A stretch of DNA of 64,000 nucleotides from Spectribacter acetivorans (GTDB taxonomy: Bacteria > Pseudomonadota > Gammaproteobacteria > Nevskiales > Salinisphaeraceae). Location: contig NZ_JAVRHY010000003.1 of NCBI RefSeq assembly GCF_031846305.1, positions 186,001 through 250,000 of the forward strand, given 5' to 3'. Made by a program: the position numbers and the translations under genes. The notes below the pieces were generated by a model. It was not told the origin of the DNA. It was given only the letters and a program-made list of their open reading frames with translations, and made no database searches. Positions 6,532 to 16,353 of this stretch are shown in pieces (the stretch's first letter is position 1; each line of letters starts with the position of its first letter).

Positions 6532-7845
6532 TTGTTTGAGCGCCCCCGTAGCGGGCAGCGAGCGCTGCTCGTCCACTTGCAGTTTCCCCTCGAGGAATAC
6601 GAACACGCCCGGGTGGAGTTCGTGGAACTGGTGCGCTCGGCCGGCGCCGAGGTGCTCGACGTGGTGGGCGGCAGCCGGCGGTCACCGGACCCGCGATTCT
6701 TCGTCGGGGGCGGCAAGGCCGACGAACTTGCCGAACTGGCGGCCGAGCTGGGCGCCGAAGTGGTGGTGTTCAATCACGACCTGTCGCCCAGCCAGGAACG
6801 CAACCTCGAGGCCCGGCTGAAATGCCGGGTGCTGGGCCGGGCGGGTCTGATTCTGGATATCTTCGCCGCCCGGGCGCGCTCCCATGAAGGCAAGCTCCAG
6901 GTGGAGCTGGCGCAGCTGCGTCATCTGTCCACCCGGCTGGTCCGGGGCTGGTCGCATCTGGAACGGCAGAAGGGCGGCATCGGACTGCGCGGGCCGGGCG
7001 AAACCCAGCTGGAGACCGACCGGCGCCTCATCGGTGATCGCATCACGCGACTGCGCGGTCGGCTGGAGAAGGTGCGCGCCCGCCGGGAACAGGGCCGGGC
7101 CGCCCGGCGCCGGGCGGAAACCCCGACCATTTCCCTGGTGGGTTATACCAATGCCGGCAAGTCGACCCTGTTCAACCGCCTGACCGGCAGCGATATCTAC
7201 GCGGCCGACCAGCTGTTCGCCACGCTTGACCCCACCCTGCGGCAACTGCCGATGCCGGTGGGCGATCCGCTTATCCTGGCCGATACGGTAGGCTTCATCC
7301 GCGATCTGCCGCCGGAACTGGTGGCGGCGTTCAACGCCACGCTGGAAGAAACGCTGGAGGCGGAACTGCTGCTGCACGTGATCGATGCGGCCGATCCCGA
7401 GCGGCGCGACCATGCCGCGGAGGTCAACGCGGTGCTTGCCGACATCGGGGCCGATCGCGTGCGCCAGATCGAAGTGTTCAACAAGATCGACGCGGTGCCC
7501 GGCGAATCGCCCCGGCTGGAGCGCGATGGCGAAGGCCGGGTCATCCGGGTGTGGCTGTCGGCCATGGACGGGCGCGGTCTGGAACTGCTGCGTGAGGTGC
7601 TTACCGAAGTCTGCCGGCCCGATGTGCTGGCGGGCGTGCTCAGCGTTCCCCCGGCGGCCGGTCGGCTGCGCGCACGGCTGTTCGATCTGGGTGCGGTCCA
7701 GGGCGAGCAGTATGACAACGCCGGCCAGTGCGTCCTGACCGTGACGGTGACGCGTAGTGACCTGGACCGTCTCTGCCGACAGGAAGGCATGGACGCGGCA
7801 GGCCTCTGGCAGACGCCGCCACGGGCACTGGCGCAAGCCGAATAA
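6532..7845 (+). CDS. hflX: Ribosome-associated GTPase HflX
   Basis: 437 residues with the HflX N-terminal domain (FVGGGKADELAELA, then an arginine-rich linker around residues 170-195) followed by the GTPase domain: G1 GYTNAGKSTLFNRLTG, G3 DTVGFIRDLP, G4 NKID. HflX splits stalled 70S ribosomes, mainly under heat stress. The start is taken as TTG 6532 (MFERPRSGQRALLVHL), which aligns with the usual family beginning; there is no nearby ATG. It sits between hfq and hflK as in E. coli. Confidence 0.95.
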   Translation: MFERPRSGQRALLVHLQFPLEEYEHARVEFVELVRSAGAEVLDVVGGSRRSPDPRFFVGGGKADELAELAAELGAEVVVFNHDLSPSQERNLEARLKCRVLGRAGLILDIFAARARSHEGKLQVELAQLRHLSTRLVRGWSHLERQKGGIGLRGPGETQLETDRRLIGDRITRLRGRLEKVRARREQGRAARRRAETPTISLVGYTNAGKSTLFNRLTGSDIYAADQLFATLDPTLRQLPMPVGDPLILADTVGFIRDLPPELVAAFNATLEETLEAELLLHVIDAADPERRDHAAEVNAVLADIGADRVRQIEVFNKIDAVPGESPRLERDGEGRVIRVWLSAMDGRGLELLREVLTEVCRPDVLAGVLSVPPAAGRLRARLFDLGAVQGEQYDNAGQCVLTVTVTRSDLDRLCRQEGMDAAGLWQTPPRALAQAE

Positions 7846-7926
7846 CCTCGGCGTCGGGATTCCGCATGGAACCCGGCGGCCTCATCCACTAGAATCCGCG
7901 GGTCTATTCTATTCATGAAGGCGACA

Positions 7927-9264
7927 ATGGCCTGGAACGAGCCTGGCAAGGGGCAAGACCCCTGGGGCGGCAATAACGGCAACCGCGGCAATGGCAGCGG
8001 TGGCGGGGGTGGTGGTCCGCCCGATCTGGACGAGATCTGGCGCCGGCTCAAGCAGCGTTTCGGCGGCGGTGGCCGCGGGAGCAGCGGCGGCGGCCCCGGT
8101 GTCGGCGCGCCCGATCCCAAGCTGCTGCTGATCGCCATCCCGGTCATCGCGGCCATCTGGCTGGCGACCGGGCTGTACATCGTGCAGCCGGGCGAGCAGG
8201 GCGTGGTGCTGCGCTTCGGTGATCTGCAGACCACCACCGGCCCGGGCTGGCACTGGCACATGCCGTATCCCATCGCCACCGTGATCCGGGTGGACGTGGA
8301 ACAGGTGCGCTCGGTCCAGAACAGCGCCGTCATGCTCACCAAGGACGAGAACATCGTCGACGTGCGGGTGGCGGTGCAGTACCGCGTGTTCGATCCGGGC
8401 AACTTCCTGTTCAACGTGCGGGCGCCGGACGAGACCGTGGAACAGGCGCTCAAGAGCGCGGTCCGCGAAATCGTGGGCACCAGCCGCATGAATCAGGTCA
8501 TCCAGGAAGGCGTGAAGGTTTCCGAACTGGAACAGCAGGCGCTGGACAACGTCGACCTCAAGGAACGCAAGGTCGAGCCGGAAAGCGTTGACGCGCTCAG
8601 CGACATCGAGCAGGAGCTGGTGGATCGCATCCAGGATCAGCAGGACAGCTATCCGGAAATCACCAACCGCTCGCGGGCGATGTTGCCGCAGAACATCGAG
8701 AGCATCCTGCAGTCGATGCTCGACGAGTACGAGTCCGGCATGCGGGTGCTGGCGGTCAACGTGCAGTATTCCCAGCCGCCGGAGCCGGTGCAGGGTGCCT
8801 TCGAGGAGGCGATCAAGGCCCGCGAGGAGGAAGAACGCAAGAAGAACCTGGCCCGCGCCTATGCCCGCGACATCGTCGCCCGGGCCGAGGGTGAGGCCGC
8901 CAGCGTCCTGCTCGAGGCCCAGGGTTACCGCGAACAGAAGGTCGCCCGGGCCCAGGGTGAGACGGTGCGGTTCACCGCGTTGCTCGACGAGTACACGCGG
9001 GCCCCGGCAATCACCCGCCAGCGTCTGTACCTGGAAAGCATGGGTGACGTGCTGTCCGGTTCCAACCTGATCATCACCGGGGGCGACCAGTCGTCGCCGC
9101 TGCTCTACATGCCGTTGCAGGAAATGCTCAAGGGCAAGCCGAACAAGGGCAAGAGCAGTGAAATCAGCAGTGATAATCCACCGCCGATGATCGACACCAG
9201 CAGCAGCAACAACAGCAGCAGTGGCAGCACCGTCGGTGATCCATTGCGCAGCCGGGAGCGATAG
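7927..9264 (+). CDS. hflK: FtsH modulator HflK
   Basis: 445 residues starting MAWNEPGKGQDPWGG, the family hallmark, with a glycine-rich N-terminal tail, one membrane segment (about residues 58-80) and an SPFH/band 7 domain with a long charged helix. With HflC it forms the cage around the FtsH protease. The C-terminus is low-complexity Ser/Asn (SSSNNSSSGS). ATG 7927, preceded by AAGGCGAC, is preferred to the in-frame ATG 12 bases upstream. hflC follows after three bases. Confidence 0.95.
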   Translation: MAWNEPGKGQDPWGGNNGNRGNGSGGGGGGPPDLDEIWRRLKQRFGGGGRGSSGGGPGVGAPDPKLLLIAIPVIAAIWLATGLYIVQPGEQGVVLRFGDLQTTTGPGWHWHMPYPIATVIRVDVEQVRSVQNSAVMLTKDENIVDVRVAVQYRVFDPGNFLFNVRAPDETVEQALKSAVREIVGTSRMNQVIQEGVKVSELEQQALDNVDLKERKVEPESVDALSDIEQELVDRIQDQQDSYPEITNRSRAMLPQNIESILQSMLDEYESGMRVLAVNVQYSQPPEPVQGAFEEAIKAREEEERKKNLARAYARDIVARAEGEAASVLLEAQGYREQKVARAQGETVRFTALLDEYTRAPAITRQRLYLESMGDVLSGSNLIITGGDQSSPLLYMPLQEMLKGKPNKGKSSEISSDNPPPMIDTSSSNNSSSGSTVGDPLRSRER

Positions 9265-9267
9265 GCC

Positions 9268-10134
9268 ATGAATGGCAAGTTGATGATTGCGCTGTTCGTG
9301 CTGATCCTGGGCGCCTACGTGGCGCTGGACAGCGTGTTCACCGTCGACGAGCGCGAGCGCGTGGTGGTGGTGCAGCTGGGTGAAATCGTGGGGCAGAACT
9401 ATCCCGCGGGTCTGCACTTCAAGATGCCCTTCATTCAGAGCGTGGTGCGGTTCGACGACCGCATCCTGAATCTGACCGAGGAAATCGAGCGGGTTCTGAC
9501 GTCCGAGAACAAGAACCTCTCGGTGGACTTCTTCGTCAAGTGGCGCATCGCCGACACCGTGGACTTCTACCTGTCCAACCAGGGCAGCGAGGCCCGTGCC
9601 CGCAGTCTGCTCACGGAAATCGTCGAGAACGACCTGCTGGCCGAGTTCTCCAAGCGCACCATTCGCCAGGCGATCGACGACGACCGCAACGAGATCGTGG
9701 CGGCGGTGCAGGTGCAGTCCGACCAGGATGCCGTCGATCTGGGCATCGAGATTCTCGACGTCCGCATCATGCGCCTGGACCTGCCCGACGAGGTCAGCGA
9801 GTCGGTCTATGACCGGATGCGTTCCGAGCGCCAGGAAGTGATCAAGACCCTGCGCGCCCAGGGTGACGCCGCCGCGCAGGAGATACGGGCCGACGCCGAG
9901 CGCGAACGCACCATCATCCTGGCCGAGGCCTACCGTGAGTCGCAGGAAATCCGTGGTGAAGGCGATGCCAGGGCGGCGGAAATCTACGCCGATGCCTACG
10001 GCCGCGACGGTGATTTCTACGCCTTCATGCGCAGTCTGGAGATGTATCGCAACTCGGTCGGCGGCAAGGACGTTCTGGTGCTGGAGCCGCAGGGCGAACT
10101 GTTCCGCTACTTCAATCCGGACGTTTCGCAGTAG
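9268..10134 (+). CDS. hflC: FtsH modulator HflC
   Basis: 288 residues with one N-terminal membrane segment (residues 4-22) and an SPFH domain: FTVDERERVVVVQLGE, GLHFKMPFIQSVVRFDDRIL, and a long helical region rich in Glu/Arg/Ala (ERTIILAEAYRESQEIRGEG). It is the partner of HflK in the periplasm-facing FtsH cage. It starts three bases after hflK stops, so the two are co-translated. Confidence 0.95.
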   Translation: MNGKLMIALFVLILGAYVALDSVFTVDERERVVVVQLGEIVGQNYPAGLHFKMPFIQSVVRFDDRILNLTEEIERVLTSENKNLSVDFFVKWRIADTVDFYLSNQGSEARARSLLTEIVENDLLAEFSKRTIRQAIDDDRNEIVAAVQVQSDQDAVDLGIEILDVRIMRLDLPDEVSESVYDRMRSERQEVIKTLRAQGDAAAQEIRADAERERTIILAEAYRESQEIRGEGDARAAEIYADAYGRDGDFYAFMRSLEMYRNSVGGKDVLVLEPQGELFRYFNPDVSQ

Positions 10135-10149
10135 TCCCGGGGTCCGCCC

Positions 10150-10335
10150 GTGTGGTCGGATCTGCTCGGCGCGCTGGCGCTGGTGATGGTCATCGAGGGT
10201 TTGATGCCATTTCTGGCGCCGGAGTGCTGGCGTGAATGGCTGCTGCAGATCGTGACCATTGACGCCCGGACCCTGCGGGTGTTCGGGGGCGTGATGATCG
10301 CGATCGGTCTGTTTCTGCTGAATTGGGTCAATTGA
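10150..10335 (+). CDS. DUF2065 small membrane protein (YjeT-like)
   Basis: 61 residues, essentially two membrane helices (LLGALALVMVIEGLMPFLAP and TLRVFGGVMIAIGLFLLNWV). This family is regularly found between hflC and hisZ/purA; its function is unknown. The start is GTG 10150. The stop overlaps the ATG of hisZ (TGATG), so they are translationally coupled. Context suggests an accessory role for HflKC/FtsH, without direct evidence. Confidence 0.88.
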   Translation: MWSDLLGALALVMVIEGLMPFLAPECWREWLLQIVTIDARTLRVFGGVMIAIGLFLLNWVN

Positions 10336-11522
10336 TGCACGCCAACCGCTGGTTGCTGCCCGACGGGGTGCAGGAAGTCCTGCCGCCGGAATCCTGGCGT
10401 CTGGAAGCGGCGCGCGCGCGGCTGCTGGCGCTGTACTGGCGCTGGGGGTTCGAACTGGTCCGGCCGCCGATGATCGAGTATCTGGCCTCGCTGCTGACCG
10501 GGGCGGGTCGGAATCTGGAACTGCAAACTTTCAAGCTCACGGATCAGCTGTCCGGGCGCATGCTGGGCGTACGCTCGGACATGACCACCCAGGCAGCGCG
10601 CATCGACGCCCATCGCATGGTGACCGAGGGCCCCGCGCGCTACTGCTACATCGGCAGCGTGCTGCGCACGCGGCCGGAAGAGCCGGGCGGGTCGCGTTCG
10701 CCGCTGCAGATCGGGGTCGAGCTGTTCGGCCACGCCGGCATCGAAAGCGACCTGGAAGTGCTGTCGCTGATGCTGGAAACCCTGCACGAGATGGGCATCG
10801 ACGGGGCGTTCCTGGACCTCGGTCACGTCGCCATCTACCGCTGTCTGGTGGAACGGGCGGGGGTAAGCGACGACATCGAGGCCCGCCTGTTCGACATCAT
10901 GCAGCGCAAGTCGGTGCCGGACCTGCAGCGCCTGGTCGACGCCGGCGAGCTGGCCGCCGAGGCCGCGGACGGCTTCCGGCAGCTGATTGGGCTCAACGGC
11001 GGCACCGAAGTGCTGGCCCAGGCGCAGTCGCTGGGCCGACTGGACACGCGCATCGCCGCGGCGCTGGAAACCCTGGACATGCTGGTGACCCGGCTGCAGC
11101 GCCACTATCCATCGGTACCGCTGCACCTGGATCTGGCCGAGTTGCGCGGCTATCGCTACAAGACCGGGGTGGTATTCGCCGCCTTTGCTCCCGGGCTGGG
11201 CCGCGAACTGGCCCGCGGCGGGCGCTACGACGACGTCGGCGCGGCCTTCGGCCGGGCACGGCCGGCCACCGGCTTCTCGGCGGACCTGAACGTGCTGGCC
11301 GCACTGGGGGCGCCGCCGGCGGTTGCGGCGCAGGCGGTGGCCGCGCCGGCCGGGGACGATCCGGACCTGCTGGCCGCGATCCGCCGCCTGCGTGGCGAGG
11401 GCTGGCGGGTGATCGTGGCACTGCCGGGCGAACCGGCCGGCCATGCGGACGAGCGCGCCACCCACGACCTGGTGGAAAGCGACGGCGACTGGGTCTGCCG
11501 GCCGCGAACGGAAAATCAATGA
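10335..11522 (+). CDS. hisZ: ATP phosphoribosyltransferase regulatory subunit HisZ
   Basis: 395 residues, a histidyl-tRNA synthetase paralogue that activates the short form of HisG in histidine biosynthesis. It has the class II core (LPDGVQEVLPPESWRLE, SDMTTQAARIDAH, YCYIGSVLRTRP, and the ARGGRYDDVG block) but lacks an intact histidyl-adenylate signature and anticodon-binding domain. The genome should therefore encode a short HisG. ATG 10335 overlaps the stop of the DUF2065 gene; purA's frame begins right at its end. Confidence 0.93.
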   Translation: MHANRWLLPDGVQEVLPPESWRLEAARARLLALYWRWGFELVRPPMIEYLASLLTGAGRNLELQTFKLTDQLSGRMLGVRSDMTTQAARIDAHRMVTEGPARYCYIGSVLRTRPEEPGGSRSPLQIGVELFGHAGIESDLEVLSLMLETLHEMGIDGAFLDLGHVAIYRCLVERAGVSDDIEARLFDIMQRKSVPDLQRLVDAGELAAEAADGFRQLIGLNGGTEVLAQAQSLGRLDTRIAAALETLDMLVTRLQRHYPSVPLHLDLAELRGYRYKTGVVFAAFAPGLGRELARGGRYDDVGAAFGRARPATGFSADLNVLAALGAPPAVAAQAVAAPAGDDPDLLAAIRRLRGEGWRVIVALPGEPAGHADERATHDLVESDGDWVCRPRTENQ

Positions 11523-11542
11523 GGCAAACGGGAGCACAACCG

Positions 11543-12835
<1,293 letters not shown>

Positions 12836-12930
12836 GGGTGTATCGTTCGCGGGATGCGGCGACCGAGGTTCGGGTCTGGGGTGTTCGACACGGAAGGACC
12901 GGTGTCTGGCCGGCGTCGGATCGGGCCCGG

Positions 12931-12970
12931 CCCTCTCTCGGTCTCTCCCATAAGGGGAGAGAGGAGGGAG
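12931..12970. repeat. Interspersed hairpin repeat (CTCTCCC-ATAA-GGGGAGAG)
   Basis: An inverted repeat with TCTCTCCC and GGGGAGAGA around an ATAA loop, extended by CCCTC / GAGGG. Its minus-strand translation (SLPLWER-like) is typical of a widespread intergenic repeat rather than a gene. It may also end the purA transcript, although no T-run follows. A second hairpin, TTCGCGC-TCA-GCGCGAA, lies just downstream at about 12974-12990. Confidence 0.5.
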
Positions 12971-13002
12971 AACATTCGCGCTCAGCGCGAACGTGATCTC
13001 TT

Positions 13003-13026
13003 GATGGTGCCGGGAAGAGGACTTGA
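13003..13026 (-). pseudogene. Remnant of a tRNA-Leu 3' end
   Basis: This 24-base stretch matches the 3' T-arm half, acceptor strand and CCA of the intact tRNA-Leu at 13160-13246 with two mismatches, at a spacing of 155 bases. The rest of the tRNA is missing. Immediately next to it is a perfect hairpin, GATTTCGT-CCGGA-ACGAAATC. It is either a decayed tRNA duplicate or an attachment-site-like scar from a past integration. Confidence 0.55.
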
Positions 13027-13140
13027 CGATTTCGTCCGGAACGAAATCGGACCGCCGCAGGCGGGGCCGAAGGCCGAGCCCCAGGGACGGGGCGAGCAAC
13101 CGCCACGACGTGGAGGCTCTGCTGGAAGCAAACGGTCAGA

Positions 13141-13163
13141 ACCATCTCGGATATCGAGATGGT
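13141..13163 (-). terminator. Palindrome at the 3' end of tRNA-Leu
   Basis: A perfect inverted repeat, ACCATCTCG-GATAT-CGAGATGGT, overlaps the encoded CCA of the tRNA. Read on the minus strand it is a 9-bp stem followed by TTCTGACCGTTT, so it may end or help process the tRNA transcript; the T-run is poor. Confidence 0.4.
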
Positions 13164-13246
13164 GCCGAGGAGAGGACTTGAACCTCCACGAGCTTTCGCT
13201 CACTAGCACCTGAAGCTAGCGCGTCTACCAATTCCGCCACCTCGGC
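13160..13246 (-). tRNA. tRNA-Leu (anticodon CAG)
   Basis: The minus strand reads GCCGAGGTGGCGGAATTGG at the 5' end and CCTCGGCACCA at the 3' end, closing a 7-bp acceptor stem with encoded CCA. The D-loop contains AATTGGTAGAC, the anticodon loop is TTCAGGT (anticodon CAG, decoding CUG), the long variable arm is GTGAGCGAAAGCTC, and the T-arm is GGAGGTTCAAGTCCTCT. A long variable arm and this anticodon identify a class II leucine tRNA. Confidence 0.96.
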
Positions 13247-13259
13247 AAGGCGCGTGCAA

Positions 13260-13286
13260 TCTATAGACGCGTTACGGTTTTGTCAA
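13260..13286 (-). promoter_or_regulatory. Predicted promoter of tRNA-Leu
   Basis: Reading leftward, a perfect TTGACA (13286-13281) is followed after 15 bases by TATAGA (13265-13260), placing initiation about 7 bases ahead of the mature tRNA 5' end at 13246. The short spacer is somewhat unusual; TAGATT at 17 bases is an alternative -10. Confidence 0.55.
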
Positions 13287-13322
13287 CGCCGTGACGCCAA
13301 CTTCACAACGTCGGAGCGACGA

Positions 13323-15563
13323 TTGAGTCAAAAGCAAAAATCAGGGTCGGACTGGCGCGATCGCGATCCCGCGTTCTCGCGCGAGCAGTCCAGTTACCGC
13401 CAGCCGGTACCCAGCCGCGAACTCGTCCTGGATGATCTCGACGCCCTCGGGCAGCCGATGACCCGGGTCGAACTGGAAAAGCACTACGAGTTGCGTGACG
13501 AGGCGCAGCGCGAGGCCTTCGAGCATCGTCTGCGCGCGATGCTGCGCGACGGCCAGCTGGTGGAGAACCGCAAGGGCGCACTGGGCTCGATCCGGCGCAT
13601 GGATCTCGTGCGCGGCCGCGTCCAGGGCCACCGGGACGGCTTCGGCTTCCTGATCCCGGACGAGGGCGGGGAGGACGTGTTCCTGAACCCCCGGCAGATG
13701 CGGTTGCTGATGCACGGGGATCGCGCCACCGCGCGCATCGTCGGGCGCGATCGCCGCGGCAAGCCGGAAGGCCGCGTGGTCGATGTGCTCGAGCGGGCCA
13801 ACACCCGCGTGGTCGGCCGCTTCAATCTGGAACACGGCGTGGGCCATGTGGTGCCCGACAACGCCCGTATTCAGCACGATATCTTGATTCCGGAGGATGC
13901 CCGCGGCGGCGCCAGAGCCGGCCAGATCGTCAGCGCCGAGCTGGTGGAGCCGCCGGGCAAGCGGGGGCAGGCAATCGGCCGGGTGGTCGAGGTGCTGGGC
14001 GAGCATCTCGATCCCGGCATGGAAATCGACATCGCGGTGCGCTCGCACGGGATTCCGTTCGAGTGGCCCGAGGGGGTGGTCGACGAGGCCGAGTCGATAG
14101 GGGACGTGGTGCCCAAGCAGCACTACAAGGGGCGCGAGGACCTGCGTGATCTGCCGCTGGTGACCATCGACGGCGCCGACGCCAAGGATTTCGATGACGC
14201 CGTCCACTGCCGCCCCACGCGCAGCGGCTGGCAGCTGACGGTGGCAATCGCCGATGTATCCGCCTACGTGAAGCCGGGCTCCGGCCTGGATACGGAAGCG
14301 GTCAACCGCGGTACTTCGGTGTATTTCCCCGGCCACGTGGTGCCGATGCTGCCCGAGGCCCTGTCCAACGGCCTGTGTTCGCTCAACCCCGACGTCGACC
14401 GGCTGTGCCTGGTCTGCGAAATGCGGGTGTCGCGCAAGGGCGAAGTGAGCCGGCCGAAGTTCTATTCCGCGGTGATGCGTTCGCATGCGCGGTTTACCTA
14501 CGAGCGGGTGGCCGACCTGCTGGCCGACCCGGCATCGGCGGATGATGATCCCGATGGCGACCTGCTGCCCGAACTGCAGGCCCTGTACGACGTGTACGAG
14601 GCCCTGTTGCAGGCGCGCCAGCAGCGCGGGGCGATCGATTTCGAGACCACCGAAACGCAGATCATCTTCAACAAGGATCGCAAGATCGATCGCATCGAAC
14701 CGGTGTCGCGTACCGACGCCCATCGGTTGATCGAGGAATGCATGATCGCCGCCAATGTGGCGGCCGCCCGGTTCCTGGGCAAGCACCGCATGCCGCTGCT
14801 CTACCGCGTGCATTCGGGACCCGATACCGACCGGCTCACCGATCTGCGGGAATTCCTGGCGGAGCGCGGCCTGGGTCTGGGTGGGGGCGACCAGCCCGAG
14901 GCGGAGCACTTCGCGCGTCTGCTGAAACAGGCGGCGGAGCGCGACGACGCCCGGTTGATCCAGACGGTGCTGCTGCGCTCGCTCACCCGGGCGGTCTACA
15001 GTCCGGACAATAATGGCCATTTCGGCCTGGCGCTGGCGGAGTATGCCCACTTCACCTCGCCCATCCGCCGGTATCCGGATCTGCTGGTGCACCGTGCCAT
15101 CAAGCACGTGGAGGCCGGCGGCAAGCCTGCCACCTTCGATTACACGCACGGGGACATGGTGACCCTGGGCGCGGGCTGCTCGGCGGCCGAACAGCGCGCC
15201 GACGATGCCACCCGCGACGTGGATGACTGGCTGAAGTGCGAGTATCTGCGGGATCATGTGGGGGACGAATGGAACGGCATGATCACCGGCGTCACCGCGT
15301 TCGGGCTGTTCGTGGAGCTCGACCACATCTACGCCAGCGGGCTGATCCATGTCTCCAGTCTCAGCAACGACTATTATCACTACGACGCGACGGCGCACTG
15401 TCTGCGCGGTGAACGTTCAGGTACCGTTCATCGACTCGCTGATAGGGTGCGCGTCAAGGTCGTCCGGGTGGACCTGGACGAACGCAAGATCGATTTCGAA
15501 CCGGCATCAGCCGCTGCCGAGCCCAAGGCTCGCAAGGGCCGGCGCCGGACCAAAAGGAGGTAA
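13323..15563 (+). CDS. rnr: Ribonuclease R
   Basis: 746 residues. It has an N-terminal winged-helix region, cold-shock RNA-binding domains (QGHRDGFGFLIPDEGGEDVFL), the RNB catalytic domain with the aspartate cluster IDGADAKDFDDAVHC, and a C-terminal S1 domain (WNGMITGVTAFGLFVEL). It degrades structured RNA 3' to 5'. The tail after S1 is short and basic (KARKGRRRTKRR). The start is taken as TTG 13323 with GGAGCGAC upstream; the frame is open to 13254 but that would run into the tRNA-Leu promoter. rlmB lies two genes downstream as in other Gammaproteobacteria. Confidence 0.94.
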   Translation: MSQKQKSGSDWRDRDPAFSREQSSYRQPVPSRELVLDDLDALGQPMTRVELEKHYELRDEAQREAFEHRLRAMLRDGQLVENRKGALGSIRRMDLVRGRVQGHRDGFGFLIPDEGGEDVFLNPRQMRLLMHGDRATARIVGRDRRGKPEGRVVDVLERANTRVVGRFNLEHGVGHVVPDNARIQHDILIPEDARGGARAGQIVSAELVEPPGKRGQAIGRVVEVLGEHLDPGMEIDIAVRSHGIPFEWPEGVVDEAESIGDVVPKQHYKGREDLRDLPLVTIDGADAKDFDDAVHCRPTRSGWQLTVAIADVSAYVKPGSGLDTEAVNRGTSVYFPGHVVPMLPEALSNGLCSLNPDVDRLCLVCEMRVSRKGEVSRPKFYSAVMRSHARFTYERVADLLADPASADDDPDGDLLPELQALYDVYEALLQARQQRGAIDFETTETQIIFNKDRKIDRIEPVSRTDAHRLIEECMIAANVAAARFLGKHRMPLLYRVHSGPDTDRLTDLREFLAERGLGLGGGDQPEAEHFARLLKQAAERDDARLIQTVLLRSLTRAVYSPDNNGHFGLALAEYAHFTSPIRRYPDLLVHRAIKHVEAGGKPATFDYTHGDMVTLGAGCSAAEQRADDATRDVDDWLKCEYLRDHVGDEWNGMITGVTAFGLFVELDHIYASGLIHVSSLSNDYYHYDATAHCLRGERSGTVHRLADRVRVKVVRVDLDERKIDFEPASAAAEPKARKGRRRTKRR

Positions 15564-15569
15564 CTGTTC

Positions 15570-16265
15570 ATGATTCGATTCAGTCTTATCGCGCTGCTGG
15601 CGGCATCCGTGTTCGCGGCCGGCTGTGCCGGGGATCCCAACCGCCGCACCAAGGCCGGCGCCGGCGTGGGCGCCGTGCTCGGCGGCCTGATCGGCAGCGA
15701 AGTCGGTGACGAGAGCAACTCCAACATTGCCGCGGGTGCGGTACTGGGTGCGCTGGCCGGCGGCGCGGTGGGTCGGTACATGGACAACCAGCACGCCGAA
15801 CTGCAGGAGCGTCTGGCGGCCGAGCAGGCGCGCGAGGAGCTCTACATCACCCGTATGGGCGGTGACACCCTGCGCGTGGGCGTGGCTTCCGATGCGTCGT
15901 TCGAAGTCGACAGTGCCGAGCTCAACTTCGAGGCCCAGAGCACCTTCGACAAGATCGCCAATGTCTTCAAGGACTACGAGAAGACCGCCGTGCATCTGGT
16001 TGGCCACACCGACAGCTCGGGTTCGGACAGCTACAACCAGAAGCTTTCCGAGCGTCGTGCCAGCGCGGTGGCCTCCTATCTCTCGAGCAAGGGCGTGAAC
16101 TCCTCGCGCATGGCGACCTGGGGCCGCGGCGAGAGCGAACCCATCGCCACCAACGACACCGAAGCCGGTCGTTCGCGCAACCGTCGCGTGGACATCGTGA
16201 TCAAGCCGATCGTCGAGGGCCAGGAAAAGGCCGCGTTCAGCGCGCCGCCCTACCTGGGTTCCTGA
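15570..16265 (+). CDS. OmpA-family lipoprotein with glycine zipper
   Basis: 231 residues. The lipoprotein signal ends in AAGC (residue 19). Residues 28-75 form two glycine-zipper helices (AGVGAVLGGLIGSEVG and AAGAVLGALAGGAVGRYM), followed by a helical stretch and an OmpA C-terminal domain with HLVGHTDSSGSDSYNQKLSERRA and SRNRRVDIVI, the peptidoglycan (diaminopimelate)-binding residues. It resembles the YiaD/Pal-like outer-membrane lipoproteins that tether the outer membrane to murein. AGGAGG just upstream gives a strong ribosome site. A strong terminator follows, so it ends the rnr unit. Confidence 0.88.
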   Translation: MIRFSLIALLAASVFAAGCAGDPNRRTKAGAGVGAVLGGLIGSEVGDESNSNIAAGAVLGALAGGAVGRYMDNQHAELQERLAAEQAREELYITRMGGDTLRVGVASDASFEVDSAELNFEAQSTFDKIANVFKDYEKTAVHLVGHTDSSGSDSYNQKLSERRASAVASYLSSKGVNSSRMATWGRGESEPIATNDTEAGRSRNRRVDIVIKPIVEGQEKAAFSAPPYLGS

Positions 16266-16292
16266 TACCAGCGATGATCCCCGGCAGTCAGC

Positions 16293-16324
16293 GGGAGGGT
16301 GTTCGGCACCCTCCCGTTTTTTTG
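16293..16324 (+). terminator. Rho-independent terminator after the OmpA-like gene
   Basis: A perfect stem, CGGGAGGGTG-TTCGG-CACCCTCCCG, is followed by seven T residues. It separates the rnr/OmpA-like unit from rlmB. Confidence 0.9.
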
Positions 16325-16353
16325 GTCTTCCGGCATGACACGGATCAGCACTG

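Noticed and set aside
13003..13080. Second functional tRNA
   Set aside because: Only the 3' T-arm half, acceptor strand and CCA are present; no anticodon arm or D-arm can be folded.
12854..13213. Possible small protein between purA and tRNA-Leu
   Set aside because: The frame reads through hairpin repeats and antisense to the tRNA, producing the artefact peptides often seen next to tRNA genes.
13341..15398. Long open frame antisense to rnr (about 685 codons)
   Set aside because: It is a shadow of codon bias in high-GC DNA; the sequence is His/Gln/Arg rich with no recognisable motif, while the plus strand encodes a complete RNase R.
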